Part shown: piece by piece, positions 7,525 through 16,136 of the stretch | Layout: every line of letters starts with the position of its first letter | Numbering within the stretch: position 1 is the stretch's first letter | DNA from: Tateyamaria sp. syn59 | GTDB lineage: Bacteria; Pseudomonadota; Alphaproteobacteria; Rhodobacterales; Rhodobacteraceae | Assembly (NCBI RefSeq): GCF_007995245.1 | Contig: NZ_VCBA01000006.1 | Span: 186,001-250,000, forward strand | Length of the DNA stretch: 64,000 nucleotides | Direction of reading: 5' to 3' | The notes under the pieces: model-generated | Told to the model about the DNA's origin: nothing | What the model saw: only the letters and a program-made list of their open reading frames with translations | The model's database searches: none | Position numbers and translations under genes: made by a program

Positions 7525-9256
7525 AGGGATCCCATTCGTCGTCCACTTCCGGCAACGCTTCGATATGCGCTTCCTGCGCGATCTCTTCGGGCGTGCGGAT
7601 CGCGGTAATTTTCGCCTTCGGAAACTGCGCCATCACGGCCTGCACCAAAGGATGAGCCTCGGCCTTTTGCTTGAGTTCCAGGTCGGCAGCGTCGCGCACT
7701 TCCGCGATGGTTTTGGCTCCACCCTCGCTGACCACCGACACGCCCCAGCGGTTGCCGGTCCAGGCTTGCAGGCGCGCACCAAGACGCTGCGCCAGATCGC
7801 GCGGCGCGTTCTCAGTCGGTTCAAACTCGATCCGGCCGGGCTGGTAGGCGGCCAGACGCAAGGTCGTCTCGACCTCAACGAGCAGTTTCACATCGCGGTT
7901 CGCGCGGATCAGTTCAATGACGTGATCAAAGGTGGGGTATCGCGCCAGCGCCACCTCCGGATCATGCGCAAGGGCGGTCGTTTGCCCGGCGGCATTCGGA
8001 TTGGACACCATGCGCGCCTGCGCCTGATGGACGGCCTGCGCGCCCGTGCTGCCGCCAGCAGGGGCGGATGGCGCAGGCGCTGTCGGTGGCGGCGTCGCGT
8101 TCTGCAGTTTCTTGACCAGATCCTCGGGGCTGGGCAGGTCAGCCACGTGCGTCAACCGGATCACGGCCATTTCGGCCGCCATCATCGCATTGGGTGCGCT
8201 CGCCACCTCATCCAGCGCCTTGAGCAGCATCTGCCACAATCGGGTCAGTACCCGCATCGGCAATGCCTCGGCCATCTGCAGGCCGCGGCTGCGCTCGTCG
8301 GGCGAAATGGTGGGATCGTCGGCGGCCTCTGGCGTGATCTTCACCACAGATGTCCAATGCGTGATCTCTGCCAGATCGCGCAACACGGCCATCGGGTCTG
8401 CTCCGTCGGCATATTGGGCGCCCAATTCGGTCAGCGCACCTGCGGCATCGCCTTTCAGGATCATATCGAACAGGTCCAGCACGCGGCCCCTATCCGCCAG
8501 CCCCAGCATCGCACGCACTTGGTCTGCGGTGGTCTCGCCCGCACCATGGGAAATTGCCTGATCCAGCAGCGACGTTGCATCCCGCGCCGACCCTTCGGCG
8601 GCCCGCGTGATCAAAGCCAGCGCATCATCAGCAATCTCGGCTCCTTCGGCGGTGGCAATCTTGCGTAGAAGTGCAATCATCACTTCGGGTTCGATCCGGC
8701 GCAGGTCAAAGCGCTGACACCGGGACAGGACCGTGACCGGCACCTTCCGGATCTCGGTCGTGGCAAAGATAAATTTGACGTGGGCCGGCGGCTCTTCCAG
8801 CGTCTTGAGCAGCGCGTTGAAGGCGCTGTTCGACAGCATGTGCACTTCGTCGATGATGTAGATCTTGTACCGGGCGGAGGCCGCGCGATAGTGCACGCTG
8901 TCGATGATCTCGCGGATGTCGTTGACCGACGTGTTCGAGGCGGCGTCCATCTCAAGCACGTCGACATGCCGCCCTTCCATGATGGCCCGGCAATGCTCGC
9001 ACACGCCACATGGTTCTGTCGTGGGGCCACCGTTCCCGTCCGGGCCGATACAGTTCATGCCCTTGGCGATAATGCGCGCCGTGGTCGTCTTGCCCGTGCC
9101 GCGAATGCCTGTCATCACAAAGGCTTGCGCGATCCGATCCGCTTCGAAAGCGTTCTTGAGCGTGCGCACCATGGCGTCCTGACCGACAAGATCGGCAAAG
9201 GTTTCGGGCCGGTATTTGCGGGCCAATACCTGATAATTCTGGGTCTCGTCTGACAT
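7511..9256 (-). CDS. dnaX: DNA polymerase III subunits gamma and tau
   Basis: Clamp-loader ATPase of the replicative polymerase. 581 residues. AAA+ module: QAFVMTGIRGTGKTT (Walker A, around residues 47-58), a four-cysteine zinc site in the segment CEHC and the preceding cysteines, IIDEVHMLS (Walker B) and the SRC arginine-finger motif (VLSRCQRFDLRRI). The C-terminal part after residue 380 is Pro/Ala rich and then acidic, as in tau. I looked for the slippery A-run used for gamma frameshifting but did not identify one. First gene of the group dnaX-ridA-membrane protein-ebfC. Confidence 0.95.
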   Translation of the reverse strand: MSDETQNYQVLARKYRPETFADLVGQDAMVRTLKNAFEADRIAQAFVMTGIRGTGKTTTARIIAKGMNCIGPDGNGGPTTEPCGVCEHCRAIMEGRHVDVLEMDAASNTSVNDIREIIDSVHYRAASARYKIYIIDEVHMLSNSAFNALLKTLEEPPAHVKFIFATTEIRKVPVTVLSRCQRFDLRRIEPEVMIALLRKIATAEGAEIADDALALITRAAEGSARDATSLLDQAISHGAGETTADQVRAMLGLADRGRVLDLFDMILKGDAAGALTELGAQYADGADPMAVLRDLAEITHWTSVVKITPEAADDPTISPDERSRGLQMAEALPMRVLTRLWQMLLKALDEVASAPNAMMAAEMAVIRLTHVADLPSPEDLVKKLQNATPPPTAPAPSAPAGGSTGAQAVHQAQARMVSNPNAAGQTTALAHDPEVALARYPTFDHVIELIRANRDVKLLVEVETTLRLAAYQPGRIEFEPTENAPRDLAQRLGARLQAWTGNRWGVSVVSEGGAKTIAEVRDAADLELKQKAEAHPLVQAVMAQFPKAKITAIRTPEEIAQEAHIEALPEVDDEWDPFEED

Positions 9257-9325
9257 GGGCCTCGGCTGGAATCGGAGTGACTTGGCGACACTACGGGGCA
9301 GGGCGCGCGGCGTCCACCGCTGCCT

Positions 9326-9874
9326 TTACAACCGGTCCGTCATCTGCCGGATCACGTCCGAATTTCGCCGCGCGCGTGCGAGGGTCCAGCCCCCCTGTAT
9401 CAACATGAACAGGTGTTCGGACTTGGCCTGCGCATCGTCGGCCGACAACCCCAGCCGTTCAGCGTGGTCATGCACTTCGGTGATCCACCCTTCATAGATG
9501 TGGTTGGCGTGCGCACGGAAGTCCTCGTTATCCGGCCCTTCGAACAGGGTGGCAGCGATGGGGCAGGTGTCCCAGCCTGTGATGTCGAAAAGTTTGGCCA
9601 ACTTGTAGCAGAGTGTTGTGGCGCCATCCTCAAATGTGTCTGCCCCGTCAAAACTGGCCGCAATCAGGCGCAGCATCTCATCCGACGCCCATGTTGCCGC
9701 TGCCATGGCAAGGTCGGACTTTCCATTGGGAAAGTGGTGATACAGCGAACCTTTGGGCGCCTTTGCATCCGCCAACAGGTCGGCCAGACCCACGCCATGA
9801 TAGCCCCGCGTACGAAACAGCGTCGCAGCGGACAGGATCAGGCGGTCTTTGGTGGGCAAGGGGCGGTTGGTCAT
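9326..9874 (-). CDS. TetR/AcrR family transcriptional repressor
   Basis: 182 residues from the ATG at 9874. N-terminal helix-turn-helix at about residues 8-52 (RLILSAATLFRTRGYHGVGLADLLADAKAPKG split by the turn, then SLYHHFPNGKSDL, the signature TetR end). The C-terminal ligand domain resembles the LmrA/YxaF type with CPIAATLFE. In-frame sequence upstream to 10012 would run over the operators and the divergent gene and is rejected. It is divergent from the alpha/beta hydrolase, with two matching palindromes in between, so autorepression and control of the hydrolase are likely. Confidence 0.9.
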   Translation of the reverse strand: MTNRPLPTKDRLILSAATLFRTRGYHGVGLADLLADAKAPKGSLYHHFPNGKSDLAMAAATWASDEMLRLIAASFDGADTFEDGATTLCYKLAKLFDITGWDTCPIAATLFEGPDNEDFRAHANHIYEGWITEVHDHAERLGLSADDAQAKSEHLFMLIQGGWTLARARRNSDVIRQMTDRL

Positions 9875-9893
9875 TCTTTGACCTTGACAGGAA

Positions 9894-9936
9894 TAGACCG
9901 ATTGGTCCAGCGTGTGAACTAGACCAAATGGTCTAG
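9894..9936. promoter_or_regulatory. Paired TetR-type operators between tetR and the hydrolase gene
   Basis: A perfect inverted repeat CTAGACCA-aa-TGGTCTAG (9919-9936) and a near copy TAGACCGATTGGTCCA (9894-9909), centres about 26 bases apart, lie in the 82-base divergent gap. A TTGACA (9884-9889) just upstream could be the -35 of the hydrolase promoter. Placement and symmetry fit operators for the adjacent TetR protein. Confidence 0.75.
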
Positions 9937-9956
9937 TGGTGATGGAGGACGATCGG

Positions 9957-10820
9957 ATGTTTGACGCAAGCCCTGTGAGACGCGGCGTGACGGACCGCGC
10001 ACTCGCCTTCAAAACCGAAGACGGCGCAGAACTGGTGGGCCGCCTTTACCGACCCGACCAGCGCCCCTTTGCGGCCGTTGTGCTGAACAGCGCGACGGGT
10101 GTGCCGCAAACATTCTACACCCATTTCGCCCGCTGGTTGGCGGCAGAACGCGGCATGGCGGTCCTGACCTATGACTATCGCGGCACGGGACGCTCGGCCT
10201 CTGGCCCAATGCGACAGGTGAAGGCCGATATGACGGATTGGGGCATCCGCGATCAGGTCGCCGCCCGCCGCGCGATCCGGCGCGAGGTTCCGGGCACGCA
10301 GCTGTGGATCATCGGGCATTCGCTGGGCGCGATGCTGCTTCCGAACCAGCCAGAGCTGGACGATGTGGTCCGCGTGATCGGCGTGGCGTCGGGCATTGTG
10401 CACCACAACGACCACCCTTGGCCCTACCGTGCGGTTGCCTTGAATTTCTGGTTCACGCTGGGTCCCCTCGCCACGCTGCTATGTGGGTACCTGCCCGGCA
10501 GAGTGTTGCGCATGGGAGAAGATCTGCCTGCAGGCGTGTTCTGGCAATGGCGCAAATGGTGCACGTCGCGGGACTTTTACGATGCTGATCTTGGGCCGCG
10601 TCTGCCCGCACCGGACTGGAACAGTCCGGCCACGGTCCGGCTTCATGCATTTACAGACGATGATTTGATCCCACCGGCGCAAACCGCGCGGTTGGCGCGG
10701 GTGTACGGGGTGGAACCGGTGGTGATTGATCCCAAGGCTCACGGTCTGAGCGCTGTTGGGCATGTCGGTGCGTTTTCGCGGCGGAACAGGGCGCTGTGGC
10801 CGGTGTTATTGGAGGTATGA
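9957..10820 (+). CDS. Alpha/beta hydrolase, probable serine esterase
   Basis: 287 residues. The alpha/beta hydrolase fold is shown by VVLNSATG (oxyanion region), YDYRGTGRS and the nucleophile elbow GHSLG near residue 125; a late Asp-rich segment (TDDDLIPP) and the C-terminal GHVGAF supply the Asp and His of a triad. This is the layout of the COG4757-type predicted hydrolases. The ATG at 9957 is chosen because GGAG lies about 9 bases upstream; GTG codons at 9936/9939 would overlap the operator. It is controlled by the divergent TetR gene. Substrate unknown. Confidence 0.82.
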   Translation: MFDASPVRRGVTDRALAFKTEDGAELVGRLYRPDQRPFAAVVLNSATGVPQTFYTHFARWLAAERGMAVLTYDYRGTGRSASGPMRQVKADMTDWGIRDQVAARRAIRREVPGTQLWIIGHSLGAMLLPNQPELDDVVRVIGVASGIVHHNDHPWPYRAVALNFWFTLGPLATLLCGYLPGRVLRMGEDLPAGVFWQWRKWCTSRDFYDADLGPRLPAPDWNSPATVRLHAFTDDDLIPPAQTARLARVYGVEPVVIDPKAHGLSAVGHVGAFSRRNRALWPVLLEV

Positions 10821-10886
10821 CCTTGACCCTCTCGCGCATCTGCGATGCGCTGCCGGGTTCCGCCATAACAATTGTTTTGGCTCTAG

Positions 10887-10984
10887 GTGAGAGATTGACA
10901 ACGACCCAAGCGGGGCTCGTTACGGCTGCTTCCTTCCGGACCTGACCGGGTTGGCGAGGCGCCTGCCCGCGCCAACCTCTCGCC
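10887..10984 (-). ncRNA. ffs: Signal recognition particle RNA (4.5S type)
   Basis: On the minus strand the hallmark SRP domain IV core GGTCAGGTCCGGAAGGAAGC is present with its flanking GCAGCC, between the 5' arm (GGCGAGAGGTTG) and the 3' arm (CAATCTCTCACC), which pair over 11 of 12 positions. The small alphaproteobacterial form is about 98 nucleotides. The RNA binds Ffh for cotranslational membrane targeting. Ends are set from the terminal helix and may be off by a few bases. It lies about 1.6 kb from dnaX, a common neighbourhood for ffs. Confidence 0.93.
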
Positions 10985-11028
10985 AGTAGATATAAATAGC
11001 GCAGCGTGCAGGTGCAAGAGGTGGTGCG

Positions 11029-12843
11029 TTACACGGTCACCTCGACCTGCAGGAACCCGTTGTCGTCCAGTCCCAGCGCGCTTGGTTCGAACGCAGCAAT
11101 GTCAGACAGATGGTTCGCGGCGGCGGGTGCAGTCTGAATGATGCGCCGTTTTTGCGCGGTGCCAGCGAACCGCCAGCACGCAGTGTTGCTGCCTGCTTGC
11201 AATGGATCGGCACAGGACACCACCGCCCGCAGCGCATCCCTCAGCTCCACATCGGTGCGAACTGTGCGCGTGTCGGGACCGATGCCCGGAAAATTGCCGC
11301 CCCCCGCACCCCGGTAGCTGGTCATGGCCAACACGAAACGCGCACGTGGATCCACGTCGCAGCCCTTGTGGCTCAGGCGGCGCACCCGCGTCGCATTGCG
11401 GCGCACCCGGTGCCCCGTGACGTCGAAGGCCGAGGGGGCATAGGGGTCCACCTCCGCTTCGATCCCGTACAGCATGTCGAAGTTGAACGCAGGGGCATCC
11501 GGATTGACCAGGGTCGTGCTGTTGTCGGGGTCATCTCCAAAAAACACGAGGCTCCGGTCGATCCAGTCCCAAATCTCCGCGCCGGTCAGGACTGCCGCCC
11601 AGACAGTGTTGGGATAGGGGCACAGCATCGACACATGGCGTTCGCGGAATGGACCGGGCGGAATGTCGACAAAATTTCCAACGCCGGCACGACCACCCAG
11701 CGCAGCGGGCGCGACACTGGCCAAAAGCGGCAGGTTGGCCAGATCCGTGCCTGCGACCGCCTGTTTGATCGTGGACCTCAAGGCGCGCGCCGCCAACGCC
11801 TCCGCGCCCGATGGGCGCAACATGGAAAACCAGCTGTGCAGATGTTGCGAGACATGCGCGATCGGCTTGTTCAGATGCGCCTGTGTTGCTGCAACGATCG
11901 GTGCGGTGATCTCGGCCACCCGTACATCCGTAGCCGTTGTCCGGTCGATCCCGCGGCGGCGCACGTGCTGAGACGTCACGCGCCAGCCATCGTCATACAC
12001 AAGCCCAAGGTCAATCACCCCAAGCTCGGCGCCCGCATGCGCAGGCATCACCGCTGGCACTCCGCTGAGCGTTCCCTTTTTCGTATCGACGGTGGCAAAG
12101 CCCGCATGATCAGGTCCGGGAAAGCGCAGATGTGTGTGCCCCAGGATCATCGCGTCGACGCCGGGCACATCCGATGCAATTGCGGCTGCAAAGTTTTCAC
12201 CGGTCGAATCCATGCCATCCGTCAATCCGCTATGGCACAATACGACAACCAGATCTGCACCGGCATCCCGCAAGTGCCGAACGGCTTTCGATGCCGAGTG
12301 CACGCCCCCTTCGAACCGCACGGTTCCATCGAGGCAGCGCCGATTCCACACGCCGGTCTGGGGCGGGAGGACGGATGTAACGCCGATGCGCACGGGTCTG
12401 ATCTGTCCATCAGAACAGTGCAATTGGCGGTCCAGCACCACATGCGCGGCGGGGCTTGTCATCTGGGCAGAAGACGCATTCGCGCAGAGGACTGGGCATG
12501 TGACCTGGCCCATAACAGCATCCATGAAGGGCAGCCCAAAGTCGAAGTCATGATTGCCCAAGCCCACGGCGTCATAGTCCAGTGCATTTAGCACTGCGGG
12601 CCACGGATGCCCCTCGCTTCGGTCTGCACAGATGTCACCCAGCGGCGTGCCCTGAAGGGCGTCACCATTGTCGAGCAGCAGCCAACCACCCGGCGCGTTG
12701 GCGCGCTCATCGCGGATGACAGTGGCCAGCCGATCCATGCCGCGCCCTTGCACCGGGGCATCGCGCAGCGCATCCCACCCGGTCAGGTGCATGTGAACAT
12801 CCGATGTTGCCGCAATACGCAGCTGGGCACTGGCAAACGTCAT
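11029..12843 (-). CDS. 5'-nucleotidase / 2',3'-cyclic phosphodiesterase family protein
   Basis: UshA/CpdB-type two-domain phosphoesterase of 604 residues. The N-terminal metallophosphoesterase carries TSDVHMH, LLDNGDALQG, GLGNHDFDFG and GHTHLRFPG, which together build the di-metal centre. The C-terminal half has the 5'-nucleotidase specificity domain with NFDMLYGIEAEVD and a late YRGAGGGNFPG. DVHMH resembles CpdB (cyclic phosphodiesterase/3'-nucleotidase) more than UshA. No convincing signal peptide follows the ATG at 12843, which is odd for a family usually exported, so the start may be misplaced or the enzyme cytosolic. Confidence 0.85.
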   Translation of the reverse strand: MTFASAQLRIAATSDVHMHLTGWDALRDAPVQGRGMDRLATVIRDERANAPGGWLLLDNGDALQGTPLGDICADRSEGHPWPAVLNALDYDAVGLGNHDFDFGLPFMDAVMGQVTCPVLCANASSAQMTSPAAHVVLDRQLHCSDGQIRPVRIGVTSVLPPQTGVWNRRCLDGTVRFEGGVHSASKAVRHLRDAGADLVVVLCHSGLTDGMDSTGENFAAAIASDVPGVDAMILGHTHLRFPGPDHAGFATVDTKKGTLSGVPAVMPAHAGAELGVIDLGLVYDDGWRVTSQHVRRRGIDRTTATDVRVAEITAPIVAATQAHLNKPIAHVSQHLHSWFSMLRPSGAEALAARALRSTIKQAVAGTDLANLPLLASVAPAALGGRAGVGNFVDIPPGPFRERHVSMLCPYPNTVWAAVLTGAEIWDWIDRSLVFFGDDPDNSTTLVNPDAPAFNFDMLYGIEAEVDPYAPSAFDVTGHRVRRNATRVRRLSHKGCDVDPRARFVLAMTSYRGAGGGNFPGIGPDTRTVRTDVELRDALRAVVSCADPLQAGSNTACWRFAGTAQKRRIIQTAPAAANHLSDIAAFEPSALGLDDNGFLQVEVTV

Positions 12844-12990
12844 GCCATCATTGCATCTTAAGGTTGTGCGAAGTGCAAGAGAAAAGATTTATGCGGGAAT
12901 TCGGCATCGCTGGACCATACGCCCGCCCATTGCGTCACCGCGCCCCGCGTGCCAAGCACAGCGCCACGACCAAGACCAAGAGGGGCGGGT

Positions 12991-13962
12991 ATGAAACACG
13001 CGGAAACGGTGACTTTCGGGGGATCGCACCTCGACCGGGCGGCGGAACTGCGCAGCGATCCCAGCGCGATTGCCCGTGCCAAGGCCGATCCCGCCGCGCG
13101 CGCCATCTTGATGTGGCGCGGCAAACCGTTGATCCACCGCACGCGGCCCGCCGTATTGATGCGACTGCCCCTGGATCACCCGGCGTGCGCCGACGCTACC
13201 CCCGACACCGCCATCTTTCTGGGGCGCGAGGACGGTGCCCCGCGCTTCGCCCTGGATCTGTCAGCATGGGAACCCGAAGACCTTGACCCATCCCGGCTGG
13301 GCGGTTTCCTCGACCCGACCGAACAGCACCACCCGGCTTGCGGCGAGGATGAGGTGTTTGCCGAATTGCGCCGCGTCATGACCTGGCTCACACCGCGCGA
13401 TGCAGAACTGGCAGCCACAGCGCGGGCTGTGTTCAGCTGGCACGACACGCACGGGTTTTGCGCCAAATGCGGGGCAGCCTCCGATATGACGCAGGCCGGA
13501 TGGCAACGGACGTGCCCCGCCTGCGGCGCACATCATTTCCCGCGAACCGATCCCGTCGTCATCATGCTGATCACCCATGGCAACTCTGTTCTGATGGGCC
13601 GCTCACCCGGTTGGCCACAGGGGATGTACTCTCTTCTTGCCGGGTTTGTTGAGCCTGGCGAAACGCTTGAGGCCGCCGTGCGCCGGGAAGTGTTTGAGGA
13701 AGCGGGTGTGCAGGTCGGCGCCGTCGAATATCTGTCGAGCCAACCGTGGCCGTTCCCGGCGTCACTCATGTTCGGCTGCCGCGGGTCCGCCCTGACGGCA
13801 GACATCACCATAGACCCGAATGAAATCGAAGATGCGATCTGGACCACGCGGGAAGAGATGCTTGCGATTTTCGCGGGCGAACACGAAACAATTCTGCCCG
13901 CCCGCAAAGGCGCAATTGCGCATTTTTTGCTGGAGAACTGGCTTGCGGACGCGCTCGATTGA
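12991..13962 (+). CDS. nudC: NAD(+)/NADH diphosphatase, Nudix family
   Basis: Hydrolyses NADH to NMNH and AMP and removes NAD caps from RNA. 323 residues. Order: N-terminal NudC domain, zinc ribbon with CAKCG and CPACG (about residues 154-175), then the catalytic Nudix box G-x5-E-x7-REVFEEAGV (about 222-244), followed by the SQPWPFPxS motif that distinguishes NADH pyrophosphatases. ATG at 12991 is preceded by AGGGGCGGG; the open frame to 12949 has no better start. Divergent from the phosphoesterase gene, with 147 bases between. Confidence 0.93.
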   Translation: MKHAETVTFGGSHLDRAAELRSDPSAIARAKADPAARAILMWRGKPLIHRTRPAVLMRLPLDHPACADATPDTAIFLGREDGAPRFALDLSAWEPEDLDPSRLGGFLDPTEQHHPACGEDEVFAELRRVMTWLTPRDAELAATARAVFSWHDTHGFCAKCGAASDMTQAGWQRTCPACGAHHFPRTDPVVIMLITHGNSVLMGRSPGWPQGMYSLLAGFVEPGETLEAAVRREVFEEAGVQVGAVEYLSSQPWPFPASLMFGCRGSALTADITIDPNEIEDAIWTTREEMLAIFAGEHETILPARKGAIAHFLLENWLADALD

Positions 13963-14003
13963 CGTGACACTGCGCCCGAGACACATCACAGCAGGCATCC
14001 GGC

Positions 14004-14471
14004 ATGAAATTCTCGGCCCGAGAAGACGTGGCAGCACCGATTGACGCCGTGTTCGACGCGCTCAACGACTTTGAAAGCTTTGAACGGCAAGCCATGCGAC
14101 GCGGAGCACAGGTCAGGCGGATTGACCCGCTGACGCAGCCCGGCGTGGGCATGCAGTGGGATGTGCGCTTCAAGATGCGTGGGCGCCCGCGGGAATTGAC
14201 CGTGAAGATGGCCCGCTACGATGAGCCGAACGAGATGATCTTCGATGTGAACTCTGCTGGCGTGACAGGCACCTTTTCCATCGAGCTTCTGGCGCTCTCG
14301 CGCAACCGCACCCGTATGGCGCTCGCGCTTGAGCTGACACCGCTGACGCTGTCGGCCCGCCTGTTTGTCCAGTCGCTCAAACTGGCCAAGACATCGCTGA
14401 GCAAGCGTTTCAAGCTGCGCGTAGCTGAATACGCCAAAGGGCTCGAAGACCGGCTACAGCGCAGCGCCTGA
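14004..14471 (+). CDS. SRPBCC (START-like) family protein
   Basis: 155 residues. It has the pattern of a polyketide-cyclase/START-like hydrophobic pocket: MKFSAREDVAAPIDAVFDALNDFESFER at the N-terminus, beta strands alternating with short loops, and a long C-terminal helix (about residues 112-150, ARLFVQSLKLAKTSLSKRF..). Such proteins bind lipids or polyketides; no substrate is indicated. It is 41 bases downstream of nudC on the same strand and may be co-transcribed with it, and it converges on pheA with only 4 bases between the genes. Confidence 0.75.
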   Translation: MKFSAREDVAAPIDAVFDALNDFESFERQAMRRGAQVRRIDPLTQPGVGMQWDVRFKMRGRPRELTVKMARYDEPNEMIFDVNSAGVTGTFSIELLALSRNRTRMALALELTPLTLSARLFVQSLKLAKTSLSKRFKLRVAEYAKGLEDRLQRSA

Positions 14472-14475
14472 CGGC

Positions 14476-15306
14476 TCAGACCCGACCCGCTGCGGCAGGG
14501 TATACCCCAAGAATATCCAAGCGGTTTGTGAAGTAGTCCAGTTCTTCCAACGCGCGCGCAACACCCGGATCATCGGGGTGTCCTTCCACATCGGCGTAAA
14601 ACTGCGTGGCGGTGAACGCGCCGCCGACCATGTAGCTCTCCAGCTTGGTCATGTTGACACCGTTCGTGGCAAAACCGCCCATCGCTTTGTAAAGCGCGGC
14701 GGGGATGTTGCGCACTTCGAACACGAATGTCGTGATCATCGTTTCGCCGCGGCGCGTCAGATCCATCTCTGGCGCCATCAGCAGGAAGCGGGTGGTGTTG
14801 TGCCCCTGATCCTCGATGTCGTTGGCCAGCACGTTTAGCCCGTAGATATCGGCGGCAACGGATGATGCCAGCGCACCGACGCCCCGTTCTTCGGCCCTTG
14901 CGATGGCTGCGGCCGCACCTGCGCTGTCCGGTGCGGCCTCGGCATGAATGCCGTGCGTATCCAGATAGGCCCGCGCCTGCGGGATCAGCACCGGGTGCGC
15001 GCGCACCAGCGAAATATCATCCAGCGTTTGACCCGGCATTGCCATCAGCGCGATGCGCACCCGAACAAAGGCTTCATCGACGATGTGCAAACCACTTTGC
15101 GGCAACAGGCGGTGGATGTCAGCGACGCGGCCATAGGTGGTGTTTTCAACTGGCGGCATGGCCATGTCAGCTGCGCCACTGCGCACGGCAGCGATCACGT
15201 CTTCGAATGCGTGGCAGGGCACAGGCGTGGCATCTGGTCTTGCTTTCAGAACGGCCTCGTGGCCGTAGGCGCCCAAATCCCCTTGGAACGCAATCCGTAC
15301 TGACAT
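14476..15306 (-). CDS. pheA: Prephenate dehydratase
   Basis: Converts prephenate to phenylpyruvate in phenylalanine synthesis. 276 residues, a monofunctional enzyme without a chorismate mutase domain. Catalytic domain: IAFQGDLGAYGHEA at the N-terminus, MPPVENTTYGRV and the late NTTRFLLM with the conserved Thr-Arg-Phe. The C-terminal ACT domain (about residues 190-265) includes PAALYKAMGGFATNGVNMTKLESYM, where the usual ESRP of the phenylalanine site reads ESYM. That change may alter feedback inhibition. Divergent from the cytochrome gene. Confidence 0.92.
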   Translation of the reverse strand: MSVRIAFQGDLGAYGHEAVLKARPDATPVPCHAFEDVIAAVRSGAADMAMPPVENTTYGRVADIHRLLPQSGLHIVDEAFVRVRIALMAMPGQTLDDISLVRAHPVLIPQARAYLDTHGIHAEAAPDSAGAAAAIARAEERGVGALASSVAADIYGLNVLANDIEDQGHNTTRFLLMAPEMDLTRRGETMITTFVFEVRNIPAALYKAMGGFATNGVNMTKLESYMVGGAFTATQFYADVEGHPDDPGVARALEELDYFTNRLDILGVYPAAAGRV

Positions 15307-15442
15307 CGTTGGTCCTTTGTTGCCGAGCCACTACCTGAAACCCGGCAGGGCGATTGGTCGCGGTTTCTATACCTTGCTTGTCCTCAGGGGAAGCCGTAGA
15401 TACCCGCCGGAACGAAACGAAAGCCACGGAATCGGAAGCCAA

Positions 15443-15946
15443 ATGTTCGACACCATGACCTTTACCAAGATCGCGGCCAGCCTGTGCGGTGCGCTGCTGG
15501 TGCTTTTGCTGGGCAAATGGGCTGCAGAAGAGCTTTACCACGTGGATGGTCATGGCGATCAGGCCTACGTTATTGATACCGGCTCTGACGACACCGCCGA
15601 AGAGACGGTTGAAGTGGCGTTTGCTGACGTGTTCGCAGCCGCCGACGCGAGTGCAGGGCAACGGATTTTCCGTCAGTGCAGCGCCTGCCACAAACTCGAA
15701 GACGGCGAAAACGCGGTTGGCCCGCACCTTTACGCCGTTGTCGGCCGCGAGGTTGGCTCGACCGGTTACGGCTCTTACTCGGGCGCTCTGAATGAAGTGG
15801 CCGACGTGTGGACGCCCGAAAACCTAAACAGCTTCCTTGAAAACCCACGCGGCTGGGCGCCCGGCACGTCGATGGGCTACAACGGCCTCCGCGATATCGA
15901 AGACCGCGCCAACCTGATCGCCTATCTCGACAGCATCGGCGGCTGA
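15443..15946 (+). CDS. cycM: Membrane-anchored cytochrome c (CycM / cytochrome c552-cy type)
   Basis: Carries electrons between the bc1 complex and terminal oxidases or the photosynthetic reaction centre while tethered to the inner membrane. 167 residues: uncleaved N-terminal anchor (about 8-26), an acidic linker (about 40-68) and a class I cytochrome c domain with CSACH (residues 79-83) and the distal Met in GTSMGYNG (M144). The ATG at 15443 has GGAAG 5 bases upstream. It is followed by a strong terminator. A membrane cytochrome cy fits a phototrophic roseobacter, though CycM also serves respiration. Confidence 0.88.
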   Translation: MFDTMTFTKIAASLCGALLVLLLGKWAAEELYHVDGHGDQAYVIDTGSDDTAEETVEVAFADVFAAADASAGQRIFRQCSACHKLEDGENAVGPHLYAVVGREVGSTGYGSYSGALNEVADVWTPENLNSFLENPRGWAPGTSMGYNGLRDIEDRANLIAYLDSIGG

Positions 15947-15970
15947 TTTTAGCCGGAAAAACGTGTTTCA

Positions 15971-16001
15971 AAGGCCGCGTGTATCGTGCACGCGGCCTTT
16001 T
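15971..16001 (+). terminator. Intrinsic terminator of the cytochrome gene
   Basis: Perfect 11-bp stem AAGGCCGCGTG / CACGCGGCCTT (15971-15981 and 15989-15999) with a 7-base loop, starting 24 bases after the stop codon. The closing A-T pairs and TTTT give a moderate T tract, so it could act in both directions. Confidence 0.85.
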
Positions 16002-16136
16002 CGTGTCGATTGTTACAGCACCTCACATGCGAGGCATCACGATCACGTATTCTCAAGTTGCATATTGGCGCGGCGCGCATTTAGCTTACTTCCCATAACA
16101 AGACGGCCCTGAATGCCACCTGTACGGAGGACCCCT

